From the NCBI GenBank assembly GCA_017550655.1, contig JAFZOK010000018.1, forward strand, positions 1 to 64,000: DNA of 64,000 nt, in the 5' to 3' direction. This document shows, one piece after another, positions 27,223-36,845 of this stretch. How positions within the stretch are numbered: position 1 is the first letter of the stretch; each line of letters opens with the position of its first letter. A model generated the notes under the pieces. That model had not been told where the DNA came from. It ran no database searches and was given only the letters and a program-made list of their open reading frames with translations. Source of the stretch: Bacteroidales bacterium. Its GTDB lineage: Bacteria; Bacteroidota; Bacteroidia; Bacteroidales; UBA932. The translations under genes and the position numbers were made by a program.

Positions 27223-28482
27223 ATGGTTTATGATCTTGCGATAGTTGGAGGAGGTGCTGCGGGCCTTATGGCAGCAGCCTGGATTACAGAGCAGTACAAG
27301 GATGCCGAGTCTCGGCCTTCTGTTGTTCTTCTGGAGAAGATGCCTCGTCCGGGACGCAAGATCAATATCACGGGAAAAGGACGATGCAACCTTACAAACG
27401 CCCGTATGTGGGACGAATTCGGCGTGCACGTCCATCCTAACGCACAGTTCCTGAAAAACGCGTTCTACGGCTTTTCCTCTTCAGACACAATGGACTTTTT
27501 CAAGGCCTTTGGGCTGGACCTTGTTATTGAAAGGGGGCAGAGAGTATATCCTAAGAGCATGAGGGCAATGGATGTCACCGATTGCCTTGTGCACTGCATA
27601 AGGAACGGGGGCGTAGTGGAAGTGCTTACAGAGTGCCCTGTAGAAAGAATAGAAAAGAAGGAGGAATTTGAACTGTTTTGCGGAGACCGTACCTTTTCCT
27701 GCCACAAACTTCTTATAGCAACCGGAGGCCTGTCCTATCCTTCAACGGGAAGCTCAGGCGATGGCTATGGCTTTGCAAAGAGCTTGGGGCACAGCATAGT
27801 GCAGCCTCGTCCTTCTTTGACGGCCCTTGTTCCGGAAGGCTATGCGGACGGAGGCGGGATGAGCACTTTCGGGCGGTGGCTCTGCGGCCTGAGTCTCAAG
27901 AACGTGGCAATGAGCCTTGAAGTTGGCTCTGACATAGTCCAGGAGGAATTCGGAGACGCTGACTTTACAGATGGAGGCATCGAGGGCCCTCTGGGCTTTC
28001 GCCTGAGCCGCAAGGCTGTACAAGCTCTGGACAACGGCCAGAAGGTTTCAGTTCTTCTGGACTTGAAGCCTGCTCTCTCGGAAAGCCAGCTCTCCCAGAG
28101 AATAAAGAGAGAGGCCTCATCGGGGAACAATACTTTAAAATATCTTCTTTCCAAACTGCTTCCAAGGCAGATGATTCCGGCATTTCTGCACATTAACAAG
28201 GATATGGCGCAGATGGCTCCCGGAAAGGCTGCTGAAAGGCTTCCTTATGCCCTTAAGCACATGAAGTTCAGGATTGTCTCCTATGTGGGGTTTGAAAGAT
28301 GCGTGGTTACAAACGGCGGAGTTTCCATCAAGGAAGTATCCCAGAAGACAATGGAAAGCAAACTTGTTCCCGGTCTTTTCTTTGCAGGGGAACTGCTTGA
28401 CCTGGACGGAGATACAGGAGGCTATAACCTTCAGATAGCGTTCTCTACGGCTGTTCTGGCCGCAAGGAGTGCTCTTCTATGA
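27223..28482 (+). CDS. BaiN/HI0933-family FAD-dependent oxidoreductase
   Basis: A 419-aa cytoplasmic flavoprotein with the dinucleotide-binding start LAIVGGGAAGLMAA, the signature LEKMPRPGRKINITGKGRCNLTN (about 37-59), ATGGLSYPSTGSSGDGY and the C-terminal FAGELLDLDGDTGGYNLQ. It is a predicted NAD(P)/FAD-dependent oxidoreductase whose natural substrate is unknown in most members. The ATG at 27223 follows the upstream stop by 1 base and gives the expected family N-terminus. Confidence 0.92.
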   Translation: MVYDLAIVGGGAAGLMAAAWITEQYKDAESRPSVVLLEKMPRPGRKINITGKGRCNLTNARMWDEFGVHVHPNAQFLKNAFYGFSSSDTMDFFKAFGLDLVIERGQRVYPKSMRAMDVTDCLVHCIRNGGVVEVLTECPVERIEKKEEFELFCGDRTFSCHKLLIATGGLSYPSTGSSGDGYGFAKSLGHSIVQPRPSLTALVPEGYADGGGMSTFGRWLCGLSLKNVAMSLEVGSDIVQEEFGDADFTDGGIEGPLGFRLSRKAVQALDNGQKVSVLLDLKPALSESQLSQRIKREASSGNNTLKYLLSKLLPRQMIPAFLHINKDMAQMAPGKAAERLPYALKHMKFRIVSYVGFERCVVTNGGVSIKEVSQKTMESKLVPGLFFAGELLDLDGDTGGYNLQIAFSTAVLAARSALL

Positions 28483-28965
28483 GATAATATCGATTTTGAT
28501 CTGGTCGCAGGAAAGAGTCTGGGTTATGTCAGGCTCTATCTCGTATGCGCCGATGTCCTCAAGTTCCAGAAGCACAAGGTCTCCGCTTCTTAGGGACATA
28601 TACTCTGAAGCCCTCTGGAGAGCAGAATCGAAAGCCTCGAACCCTTCATAGGGGCCGTTGTCACCGATAGGGGTTGCCTCGGAGATGAATATGCTGGAAT
28701 CCAGTGTGTTGCCTTCGTTCACATCATAGGTGGAAAGATGGACGCCCCAGCCGCAGGTTTTGTAATGGCGGTGGGCATATTCTTCCCGGATGCACTTTCC
28801 GGCTCTCTCAATTCTGACATAGGCAAACCTGATGGCTCTCAGAGTCTCGATCTTGTCCGGAACCCAATACTTGAAGCCGCCGGAAGAGTCTTTATCTCTT
28901 ACGATTGCAGTATCAGGGCAGGTGTAGAAGTTGTCGCTCTGGTATGGAAAAATGAAGAGATTCAT
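28477..28965 (-). CDS. Degenerate fumarylacetoacetate hydrolase-like protein
   Basis: A 162-aa protein aligning by eye with FAH-family hydrolases/isomerases: PDTAIVRD near the start, YVRIERAGKCIREEYAHRHY (about 50-69, compare VVRINRLGKHIEERFAHRYY) and YMSLRSGDLVLLE near the end. The paired metal-binding glutamates (ExE) expected just before YVRI are replaced by hydrophobic residues, and the central core is shorter than the usual 200+ aa. It is probably catalytically dead or has changed function. Its ATG overlaps the exonuclease stop (ATGA), so the two are coupled. The 3' end converges with the BaiN-like gene, overlapping it by 6 bases. Confidence 0.65.
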   Translation of the reverse strand: MNLFIFPYQSDNFYTCPDTAIVRDKDSSGGFKYWVPDKIETLRAIRFAYVRIERAGKCIREEYAHRHYKTCGWGVHLSTYDVNEGNTLDSSIFISEATPIGDNGPYEGFEAFDSALQRASEYMSLRSGDLVLLELEDIGAYEIEPDITQTLSCDQIKIDIIS

Positions 28966-29738
28966 TTCTTGTATTTTTCCGGATGGACGCGGATGTCCCT
29001 TAAAATTCTCTTGGTGTATTCCGTGAATTTTCCGCCTTCCATCCAACTGTAATATCCGGGATCCTCTCTTAGGGTATCCACAACGCTTTTGTCCTTGTAT
29101 TTTCCAAATCCGAACACTGCTTCTCCCTTGTCGTTTAGGATTATGGCCCCTGCAAGGTCAATGTTCCGGTTCTTTACCGAGAAGTCTGCAAGAGCATCAA
29201 CATCGTTCTCCAGCGTGTCGCTGTACTTTTCCAGCTGTGCCTTGAGGACTTCCATAGTTGCAATGGTGTCCGCTTCGGCTCCGTGCGCTCCCTCCAATTC
29301 CTTGTGGCAGTAGAACTTGTAAGCGGCAGCCAGGGTCCTGGGCTCCATCTTGTGGTAAATGTTCTGGACATCCACCAGTCGGTGACGGCTAAAGTCAAAA
29401 TCGATTCCGCACCTTAAAAATTCCTCGGCAAGAAGAGGGATGTCAAACTTTATGGAGTTGTAACCGGCTATGTCACAGCCCTCCAGCTGCTGGGCCAGGC
29501 TCTTGGCATACTGCTTGAAATACGGGCAGTCCTTAACGTCCTCGTCCGTGATGTGGTGAATGGCTGTGGAGGCTTCCGGAATATGCATTCCCGGATTGAT
29601 TCTGCGGGTCTTGATATCAGTATGCCCGTCTGGATACAGTTTTACAAAGGAGATTTCGATTATCCTGTCTGTAGAAATATCCAGACCGGTACTCTCTATG
29701 TCAAAGAATACCAGCGGTCTTTTGAGCTTTATTTCCAT
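28962..29738 (-). CDS. DnaQ-like 3'-5' exonuclease
   Basis: A 258-aa DEDDh exonuclease resembling the proofreading subunit of DNA polymerase III. ExoI is FFDIESTGLD (catalytic D and E), ExoII has NSIKFDIPLL (D), and ExoIII is HGAEADTIA (H and D), so the catalytic set is complete. The C-terminal 80 residues add FGFGKYKDKSV and GYYSWM, an extension common in Bacteroidota exonucleases of this group. It lies downstream of dnaN on the same strand, 18 bases away. Confidence 0.92.
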   Translation of the reverse strand: MEIKLKRPLVFFDIESTGLDISTDRIIEISFVKLYPDGHTDIKTRRINPGMHIPEASTAIHHITDEDVKDCPYFKQYAKSLAQQLEGCDIAGYNSIKFDIPLLAEEFLRCGIDFDFSRHRLVDVQNIYHKMEPRTLAAAYKFYCHKELEGAHGAEADTIATMEVLKAQLEKYSDTLENDVDALADFSVKNRNIDLAGAIILNDKGEAVFGFGKYKDKSVVDTLREDPGYYSWMEGGKFTEYTKRILRDIRVHPEKYKK

Positions 29739-29756
29739 TTCTCGGCGATGATTCTG

Positions 29757-30875
29757 TTAGAGCCTCATCGGCATAAGCAGAGCGCAGATTTCCTGGTTAG
29801 GATCTGTCTGCTCGGCAGGCTGCATAAGGGCTGCCTTGGTAGGCTCAGCCAGCTTGATGCAGATCTGGTCGTAAGGCAGGTTGGCGAGAATCTCAATCAG
29901 GAACTGGGACTTGAAAGCGATTCTCATAGGCTCTCCGACATAGTTGCAGCTTATGGTCTCCTTTGCGCTCATTGAGAAGTCCAAATCCTGGGCGGTGATC
30001 TCCAGTTTTCCGTCCGCTACCTTGAAGACAATCTGTCCGGTTGACTGGTTTGCGCATACTGCAACACGTCTTGTAGCGTTGAGAATGTCTGTTCTTGAGA
30101 CGGTTATGATATTGTTGTTGTTCTTTGGAATAACCTTGGTGTAGTCCGGATATGTTCCCTCAATCAGGCGGCAGACAACCAGCTGCTGGTCGAACTTGAA
30201 GAATGCGTTCTTCTTGTCGAAGCTGATGGAAACGATCTCGTCTGAAAGCCTTGCCAGGTTGTTTTTCAAGATGTTGGCAGGCTTCTTAGGCAGAACGAAG
30301 GAACTCTTTACTCCGGCAACGTCCTTTCTCTCGAAGCATACGAGCTTGTGGGCGTTGGAGGCAACGAAAGTGGTGGATTTCTCTCCGATATCGAAGAATA
30401 CTCCGTTCATCACGGGACGCAAAGGCTCTTCCGCCGTGGCGTAGATAGTTCCGTTGAGAGCTTCGCTGAGGACCTCTGCCGGAATGTCTATCTTCTTTGG
30501 ATCCATCAGGACCGGAAGCTGCGGATACTCGTCCGGAAGGATGCAAGGGATGCTTGCCGTACCGCTTGCCCAGGTAATGGTCAGGATGTTCTTTTCCTCG
30601 TTTGTCTGGAACTGAACCGGCTGTGTAGGCAGCTCCTTGAAGGAATTTGTGAGCAGAACTGCGGGAACAGCAATCTTTCCCTCTTCTCCCACGTCCTCGA
30701 TGTTCATTATGGTTTTGAGTGTCGTTTCCTGGTCAGAACCGGTGATAGTTAAACTCTTGCCTTCCAACTCAAGAAGGAAATCCTCAAGAATAGGAAGAGA
30801 GCTCTTAGGTGGAACTACCTTGGAAACAGACAGTAAAGCCTGTAAAAAATCTGTGCTTGTTGCTGTAAACCTCAT
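29757..30875 (-). CDS. dnaN: DNA polymerase III beta sliding clamp
   Basis: Ring-shaped processivity clamp that tethers polymerases and repair enzymes to DNA. The 372-aa product has the three-domain beta-clamp pattern: MRFTATSTDFLQALLSVSKVVPPKSSLPIL at the start (quoted in part: SVSKVVPPKSSLPIL), EEPLRPVMNGVFF, LPKKPANILKNNL, and the C-terminal SQFLIEILANLP and LLMPMRL. It has its own promoter upstream and is followed by the DnaQ-like exonuclease gene, a functionally sensible pairing. Confidence 0.97.
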   Translation of the reverse strand: MRFTATSTDFLQALLSVSKVVPPKSSLPILEDFLLELEGKSLTITGSDQETTLKTIMNIEDVGEEGKIAVPAVLLTNSFKELPTQPVQFQTNEEKNILTITWASGTASIPCILPDEYPQLPVLMDPKKIDIPAEVLSEALNGTIYATAEEPLRPVMNGVFFDIGEKSTTFVASNAHKLVCFERKDVAGVKSSFVLPKKPANILKNNLARLSDEIVSISFDKKNAFFKFDQQLVVCRLIEGTYPDYTKVIPKNNNNIITVSRTDILNATRRVAVCANQSTGQIVFKVADGKLEITAQDLDFSMSAKETISCNYVGEPMRIAFKSQFLIEILANLPYDQICIKLAEPTKAALMQPAEQTDPNQEICALLMPMRL

Positions 30876-30902
30876 ATCTGTCGTTTTAAATTATACTATT
30901 TG

Positions 30903-30935
30903 CAAATATAAGAAAAAATCGGGTTTTGTAACCAA
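30903..30935 (-). promoter_or_regulatory. dnaN promoter
   Basis: The complement of 30903-30910 reads TATATTTG (exact TAnnTTTG). A TTGG (complement of 30932-30935) lies 21 nt upstream. The -7 box is 27 bases before the dnaN ATG. Confidence 0.6.
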
Positions 30936-30996
30936 TACTTTTCGTATTTCGTATAATGCTTGCATTGATTGACAAATTTCAAATATCATTATTTAT

Positions 30997-31857
30997 ATGA
31001 GACAGCTCAAAATTACAAAATCTATCACCAACCGAGAGAGTGCTTCTCTGGACAAATACCTGCAGGAGATCGGTAGGGAAGAGAGAATCACCATTGAGGA
31101 TGAGGTAGAACTCGCGCAGAGGATAAAGAAGGGAGACCAGGCCGCCCTGGAGAAACTTACAAAGGCAAACCTGAGATTCGTGGTTTCAGTGGCAAAGCAG
31201 TACCAGAACCAGGGTCTTAGCCTGCCTGACCTGATCAACGAGGGCAACCTCGGACTGATTAAGGCGGCTGAAAAGTTCGACGAGACAAGAGGATTCAAGT
31301 TCATTTCATACGCCGTGTGGTGGATCCGCCAGTCGATTCTGCAGGCTCTGGCAGAACAGAGCAGGATTGTAAGGCTTCCGCTTAACCAGGTAGGTGCCCT
31401 GAACAAGATCAACAAGATAATCAACAAGTTCGAGCAGGAGCACGAGAGGCTTCCGTCTCCGGACGAGGTTGCAGAGATGCTGGAGACCTCCAAGGAGAAG
31501 GTTGCTGATACCCAGAGAGTTTCCGGCCGCCACATTTCCATAGACGCTCCGTTTGTGGAGGGTGAGGACAACAGCCTTCTGGACGTGCTTCCAAACAACG
31601 ATTCACCGGCCGCAGACCGCGGACTGATCAACGAATCGCTGAAGATGGAGATAGAAAGAGCCCTTTCCACCCTTACAGAAAGAGAAAGGAACATCATCAA
31701 GTACTTCTTCGGAATCGGCTGCCAGGAGAAGACCCTGGAGGAGATTGGAGAGACCTTCAACCTTACTCGCGAGAGGGTAAGGCAGATCAAGGAGAAGGCT
31801 ATCCGCCGACTGAAGTCTTCCGGAAGAAAGAAACTCCTTATGAACTATCTCGGATAA
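30997..31857 (+). CDS. rpoD: Primary RNA polymerase sigma factor (sigma-70 family)
   Basis: A 286-aa group 1 sigma factor of the short Bacteroidota type without the long N-terminal region 1.1. Region 1.2 is [15 protein letters not shown], region 2 includes [22 protein letters not shown] and [10 protein letters not shown], region 3 follows, and region 4.2 is [28 protein letters not shown] (quoted in part: [19 protein letters not shown]). It directs transcription from TTTG/TAnnTTTG promoters in this phylum. Its own upstream region lacks an exact TAnnTTTG box. The symporter gene begins 1 base after its stop. Confidence 0.97.
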   Translation: MRQLKITKSITNRESASLDKYLQEIGREERITIEDEVELAQRIKKGDQAALEKLTKANLRFVVSVAKQYQNQGLSLPDLINEGNLGLIKAAEKFDETRGFKFISYAVWWIRQSILQALAEQSRIVRLPLNQVGALNKINKIINKFEQEHERLPSPDEVAEMLETSKEKVADTQRVSGRHISIDAPFVEGEDNSLLDVLPNNDSPAADRGLINESLKMEIERALSTLTERERNIIKYFFGIGCQEKTLEEIGETFNLTRERVRQIKEKAIRRLKSSGRKKLLMNYLG

Positions 31858-31858
31858 A

Positions 31859-33226
31859 ATGCAGGACGCTTTTATAAAGTTCAGCGATATGCTTTGCACC
31901 TATCCGGAGTTTGTACTCCTGATAGGTGGAGGTTTGTTCTTCCTGATATACAGCGGATTCGTCCCGATTCGCCATTTCGGTAGGGCTGTCAAGGCTCTGG
32001 GCAAGAAGGACGATTCCCCGGGACAGATCAGTTCCTTCCAGGCTCTGATGGGCGCAATTGCCGCCACTGTCGGAATGGGAAGCATTGCGGGTGTGGCCAT
32101 AGCTCTGATGCTTGGCGGCCCGGGAGCCATTTTCTGGATGTGGGTCAGCGCCATAGTCGGTATGGCAACCAAGTTCTTCGAGGGAACCCTGGCCATAATG
32201 TACAAGGGCAAGGATGACCGTGGAGAGGTTCAGGGAGGTCCAATGTACATGATAACCGAAGGAATCGGCAAGAATTGGAAGCCGCTGGCAATATTCTTCT
32301 CTGTCGTGGGTCTTATCGGTACTCTCTGCATTATGCAGGCAAACCAGTTCACCGAGGCTGTGATAACCATTTTCACCAAGCCTGCGGGCATTCCGGACAG
32401 CCTTCTGGTAAAATTCATAATCGGCTGCTGCATAGTGGCTATTGTGGCTCCGGTAATACTCGGGGGAATCAAGAGAATCGCCAGTATAGCGTCCAAGGTT
32501 GTGCCTTTGATGGTAGGCCTGTATTTTGTGCTTGTAGGGTACATTATTGCGACCAACCTTTCTGTTGTGCCTCAGGTATTCGGCGATATTTTCAGGGGAG
32601 CGTTCAACTTCCAGGCCGGAGTCGGAGGAGCCATCGGTTCGTTCTTCATGGTTGCCACAATCGGAGCCCGCAGGGCCACCCTGGTTAACGAGGCCGGCGT
32701 GGGCACCGCAAGCATGATGCACGGAGCATCCAAGAACAACGAGCCTGTAAGAGAGGGACTTGTGGCAATGCTCGGACCTTTCTGCGATTCCGGAATCGTT
32801 TGTACTTTAACTGCTGTTGCAATTCTTACCGCATCTGCTTCAGGAGGATATGTGATTCCTGCGGCGGGATCAGACGTAAAGGGTCTGGAGATTGCCCTGA
32901 ACGCATTCAGCGCCGCTGTCAATTACGGAAAGCTGGGAGGATACCTCCTTATGATAATGGTGTTCTTCTTCGCCTTCTCCACGATGTTCTCCTATTCTTA
33001 CTATGGAATGAAGTGCACGAGCTACCTGTTCGGCACCAAATACGGCAAATATTACAATTACTTCTTCCTGGCAATGCTCATAGTTTGCGCGATGATACCT
33101 CTGAAGCTGGCAGTTGCTGTGATAGACCTGGCATATCTGCTGATGGCCTGCGCTACAATGTTCACGCTTCTGTATCTGAGCCCTAGGGTAAAGAAAGCCG
33201 CCAGGGAGTACTTTAAAAAGAAATGA
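31859..33226 (+). CDS. AGCS-family sodium:alanine/glycine symporter
   Basis: A 455-aa polytopic inner-membrane protein with AGCS features: GHFxxFxR-like SGFVPIRHFGRAVKAL (about 32-47), GAIAATVGMGSIAGVAIAL (about 66-84), the GGPMYMITEGIG motif and NEAGVGTASMMHGAS (about 279-293). It probably imports alanine, glycine or related amino acids with Na+. It lies between rpoD and argS, overlapping argS by 4 bases. Confidence 0.93.
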   Translation: MQDAFIKFSDMLCTYPEFVLLIGGGLFFLIYSGFVPIRHFGRAVKALGKKDDSPGQISSFQALMGAIAATVGMGSIAGVAIALMLGGPGAIFWMWVSAIVGMATKFFEGTLAIMYKGKDDRGEVQGGPMYMITEGIGKNWKPLAIFFSVVGLIGTLCIMQANQFTEAVITIFTKPAGIPDSLLVKFIIGCCIVAIVAPVILGGIKRIASIASKVVPLMVGLYFVLVGYIIATNLSVVPQVFGDIFRGAFNFQAGVGGAIGSFFMVATIGARRATLVNEAGVGTASMMHGASKNNEPVREGLVAMLGPFCDSGIVCTLTAVAILTASASGGYVIPAAGSDVKGLEIALNAFSAAVNYGKLGGYLLMIMVFFFAFSTMFSYSYYGMKCTSYLFGTKYGKYYNYFFLAMLIVCAMIPLKLAVAVIDLAYLLMACATMFTLLYLSPRVKKAAREYFKKK

Positions 33227-35031
33227 AGATGACACCTGAAGTATTCATACGTCCACTCGTATCTGACGCAATCAAAGCCCTTTACGGAGAAGTTCCTCAG
33301 GAAAGGATGATCCAGCCGCAGCCTACAAGAAAGGAGTTTGAGGGAGATGTAACCATTATGGCCTTCCCGTTCCTGAGGCTCAGCCACAAGGGCCCGGAAG
33401 AGACTGCCGGACAGATAGGCGAGTATCTCAAGGCCAATTGCCCTCAGGTGGAGTCCTTCAACGTGGTGAAGGGCTTTCTGAACATAAAGCTTTCCCAGGA
33501 TTTCTGGAAGGGTGTGTTCGGCGATATATTTGCCGCAAAGGATTACGGGCAGCTTCCTGCCAGCGGAAAGACCGTGATGGTGGAGTTCTCTTCTCCAAAC
33601 ACCAACAAACCGCTTCATCTTGGCCATATCCGCAACATCCTCCTTGGCTGGAGCGTTTCCAAACTTATGGAGGCCAATGGCCATAACGTGGTCAAAACCA
33701 ATATAGTCAACGATCGCGGAATCCACATCTGCAAGTCTATGCTTGCCTGGAAACTGTTCTCGGGTGGAGCAACCCCTGAATCCACCGGAATCAAGGGAGA
33801 CCACTTTGTCGGGGACTATTATGTGAAGTTCAACGATCTTCTCAAGACACAGGCCGCCGGGATTCTTTCAAAGGGTACTCCTCTGGAAGACAAGGACAAG
33901 GAGAAGGAAAGGGTTAAGGAGGCCGAAAGGCAGGCTCCCGCCCAGCTGGAGGCCCAGGATATGCTCAGGCGCTGGGAGAAAGGAGACCCTGAGATCGTGG
34001 ACCTGTGGAAGACAATGAACGGATGGGTTTACGAGGGCTTTGACCAGACTTATGAAAGGCTTGGAGTAGGGTTTGATATAATCTACTACGAGTCAGATAC
34101 ATACAAACTCGGCAAGAAGACAGTTCTGGAAGGCCTGGAAAAGGGCGTTTTTGAAAAGCACGAGGACGGAAGCGTTTGGTGCGACCTTACCGGCGACGGA
34201 CTGGACAAGAAGCTTCTTCTGAGAAGTGACGGCACTTCCGTTTATATGACCCAGGATATCGGAACGGCCCAGGAAAGGTACAAGGCATACAAGTTCGACC
34301 AGATGGTTTATGTTGTCGGTGACGAGCAGAATTACCACTTCCAGGTGCTGAAGCTCATACTTTCCAAGCTCGGCTTCAAGTGGGCGGACTCCATCTACCA
34401 CATGTCTTACGGAATGGTGGAACTGCCTGAGGGCAAGATGAAATCCAGGGAGGGAACGGTAGTGGATGCAGATGATCTTCTGCAGACTATGTACGAGACC
34501 GCAAAGGAGAATTCCCTGGAGCTCGGAAAGCTCGCCGATATGGATGAGAAGGAGAAGGAGGAACTCTTTGAGATGCTGGGGCAGGGAGCCCTCAAGTATT
34601 TCATTATCAAGGTGGATCCAAGGAAGAAGATGCTCTTCAATCCTAAGGAGAGCATAGACTTCAACGGCAACACCGGTCCTTTTATCCAGTACACTCACGC
34701 CAGAATCAAATCCATTTTGAGAAGGGCGACAGACACCCCTAAGGTATCGGACGGAGCGCTGCTAAACGGCAAGGAGATTGAGCTTGTGAAGATTCTTGGC
34801 TCCTTCCCGGACAAGATCCGCGAGGCTGGCGACGCCATGAGCCCGGCCCTTGTGGCAAATTACTGCTACGACCTGGCTAAGGAGTTCAACCAGTATTACC
34901 ACGACTTCTCCATCCTCAAGGAGGAAGACGCTGCTGTGCGAAGCCAGAGGCTGGCAATCGCCTCTGCCGTGGCCAAGACTCTGGTCAAGGGAATGGATAT
35001 CCTCGGAATCCGTCTCCCTGAAAGAATGTAA
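33223..35031 (+). CDS. argS: Arginyl-tRNA synthetase
   Basis: Class I aminoacyl-tRNA synthetase charging tRNA-Arg. The 602-aa protein has the N-terminal additional domain, the HIGH-type signature FSSPNTNKPLHLGHIRN (about 125-141), the REGTVVDADDL segment following GKMKS (the KMSKS-equivalent region), and a C-terminal DALR anticodon-binding domain ending GIRLPERM. It starts within the AGCS stop (ATGA) and is followed without a gap by ygiQ-like. Confidence 0.97.
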   Translation: MKMTPEVFIRPLVSDAIKALYGEVPQERMIQPQPTRKEFEGDVTIMAFPFLRLSHKGPEETAGQIGEYLKANCPQVESFNVVKGFLNIKLSQDFWKGVFGDIFAAKDYGQLPASGKTVMVEFSSPNTNKPLHLGHIRNILLGWSVSKLMEANGHNVVKTNIVNDRGIHICKSMLAWKLFSGGATPESTGIKGDHFVGDYYVKFNDLLKTQAAGILSKGTPLEDKDKEKERVKEAERQAPAQLEAQDMLRRWEKGDPEIVDLWKTMNGWVYEGFDQTYERLGVGFDIIYYESDTYKLGKKTVLEGLEKGVFEKHEDGSVWCDLTGDGLDKKLLLRSDGTSVYMTQDIGTAQERYKAYKFDQMVYVVGDEQNYHFQVLKLILSKLGFKWADSIYHMSYGMVELPEGKMKSREGTVVDADDLLQTMYETAKENSLELGKLADMDEKEKEELFEMLGQGALKYFIIKVDPRKKMLFNPKESIDFNGNTGPFIQYTHARIKSILRRATDTPKVSDGALLNGKEIELVKILGSFPDKIREAGDAMSPALVANYCYDLAKEFNQYYHDFSILKEEDAAVRSQRLAIASAVAKTLVKGMDILGIRLPERM

Positions 35032-36771
35032 ATGCATCCTTCATCAGATATAGGACATAAGGCTTTTCTTCCCACCACCAGAGACGAAATGCGCCGTCTG
35101 GGGTGGGAACAGGCAGATATAATCCTCTTTACAGGAGACGCTTACGTAGATCATCCGTCTTTTGGTACCGCTGTGATAGCCAGGACTCTGGAGAGAGAAG
35201 GCTACAAGGTTGCGGTCGTGCCGCAGCCTAACTGGAGAGACGATCTCAGGGATTTCCGCAAACTTGGCGCACCCCGCCTTTTCTTCGGCGTTTCAGCCGG
35301 GGCGATGGACTCCATGGTCAATCACTATACGGCTTTCAAGCGCCTGAGAAGCAACGATGCCTATACTCCGGGCGGAGCGGCAGGTTTCCGTCCTGATTAC
35401 GCCGTTACGGTTTACACCAGGATACTGAAACAGCTATTCCCGGAGATTCCCGTTGTCATTGGAGGCATAGAGGCGTCGCTGAGGAGGGTTACCCACTATG
35501 ATTACTGGAAAGACTGCCTTATGCCGTCCATACTGGTTTCCAGCGGGGCGGATTTCCTGACTTACGGAATGGGAGAAAGGGGCAACATCCAGATAGCCAG
35601 GTATCTGGACGGAAATCCGGAGAGGAAGACGCTCCGCGATTTGCTGCAGACAGCCTACTTCAGCGATGAGGCTCCTAAGGACGACGGACAGACCGTTATT
35701 CTTCCTTCATTTGAGGAGTGCTGCAAAGACAAGAAGGCTTTTGTCAGGAACTTCAACCAGGTTGAGCTCCAGGCCAATCTTCTGCATCCAAAGAGGATAG
35801 TGGAGCCTTGCCAGGGCGGATATGTCTATATCAACGAGCCTTTCCCTCCAATGGAGACTCCCGAACTGGATGAGGTTTACGACCTTCCATACACTATGCT
35901 CCCGCATCCGAGATACAAGGGCAAGGCCATTCCGGCATACGAGATGATCAAAAATTCCGTTACCATCCACCGCGGATGCTTCGGAGGCTGCAGTTTCTGC
36001 ACCATAGCGGCCCATCAGGGGAAGTTCATCCAGAGCCGGAGCCGTGAATCAATAATCGCAGAGATAGAGCAGCTTAAGGCACTTCCCGGTTTTGCCGGCA
36101 ATCTTTCCGATGTAGGAGCTCCTTCCGCCAACATGTATCAAATGGGGGGAAAGAACAGGGATATATGCGCAAAATGCAAGAGGAAATCCTGCCTCTATCC
36201 GAAGATGTGCCCGAACCTGGACCATTCCCACAAGGCCCTGACAAAGCTTTATCGCGATATAGATTCCATTAAGGGAGTAAGGCATTCCTATATAGGCAGC
36301 GGGGTGCGCTACGATCTTCTGATGGATGAAAAGGGGTTTCTTGACGAAGATTCCAGAATCTATTTCAAGGAACTCATTTCTAGGCATATAAGCGGCCGCT
36401 TCAAGGTTGCTCCGGAGCATACGGAAGACCATATCCTGAATCTTATGAACAAGCCTCCTTTCTCCCTTTTTGTGGTGATGAAGAAGGAGTTTGAGAAGAT
36501 TTGCTCCCAGGCCGGGCTCAACCAGCAGATCATACCTTATTTCATCTCTTCCCACCCCGGATGCCGGCTCAGCGACATGAAAGCCCTCGCTTCCAACAAG
36601 GCCCTCAAGGGAGTGCTTACGGAGCAGGTGCAGAGCTTCACTCCTACGCCTATGACCCGCAGCTCGGTTATGTTCTATACCGGTCTGGAGCCTAATACTC
36701 TGAAACCTTTGTTTGTAGAGAAGAATATCGAGAGGCAGAGGCAGCAGAAATCCTATTTTTTCAAGAAATAG
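35032..36771 (+). CDS. YgiQ-family radical SAM protein
   Basis: A 579-aa protein of the YgiQ/UPF0313 family. It has an N-terminal B12-binding-like domain ([13 protein letters not shown] near the start), a radical SAM domain with the CX3CX2C iron-sulfur motif in [10 protein letters not shown] (about 315-324), and a second cysteine cluster [15 protein letters not shown] (about 380-394). The reaction is unknown. It begins directly after the argS stop codon. Length is slightly below the usual 600-700 aa. Confidence 0.93.
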   Translation: MHPSSDIGHKAFLPTTRDEMRRLGWEQADIILFTGDAYVDHPSFGTAVIARTLEREGYKVAVVPQPNWRDDLRDFRKLGAPRLFFGVSAGAMDSMVNHYTAFKRLRSNDAYTPGGAAGFRPDYAVTVYTRILKQLFPEIPVVIGGIEASLRRVTHYDYWKDCLMPSILVSSGADFLTYGMGERGNIQIARYLDGNPERKTLRDLLQTAYFSDEAPKDDGQTVILPSFEECCKDKKAFVRNFNQVELQANLLHPKRIVEPCQGGYVYINEPFPPMETPELDEVYDLPYTMLPHPRYKGKAIPAYEMIKNSVTIHRGCFGGCSFCTIAAHQGKFIQSRSRESIIAEIEQLKALPGFAGNLSDVGAPSANMYQMGGKNRDICAKCKRKSCLYPKMCPNLDHSHKALTKLYRDIDSIKGVRHSYIGSGVRYDLLMDEKGFLDEDSRIYFKELISRHISGRFKVAPEHTEDHILNLMNKPPFSLFVVMKKEFEKICSQAGLNQQIIPYFISSHPGCRLSDMKALASNKALKGVLTEQVQSFTPTPMTRSSVMFYTGLEPNTLKPLFVEKNIERQRQQKSYFFKK

Positions 36772-36781
36772 GTCAAATTGT

Positions 36782-36811
36782 TTTGCGATTCAAAAAAATA
36801 CCTTATAATTG
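36782..36811 (+). promoter_or_regulatory. Promoter for the lysine/alanine-repeat gene
   Basis: TTTG (36782-36785), 18 nt, then TATAATTG (36804-36811), one mismatch from TAnnTTTG. Spacing is close to the phylum consensus of 19. It overlaps the first possible start of the downstream reading frame and so points to a later start. Confidence 0.6.
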
Positions 36812-36845
36812 CAACACAAAACATACCCGACCTATTTTTAATCTT

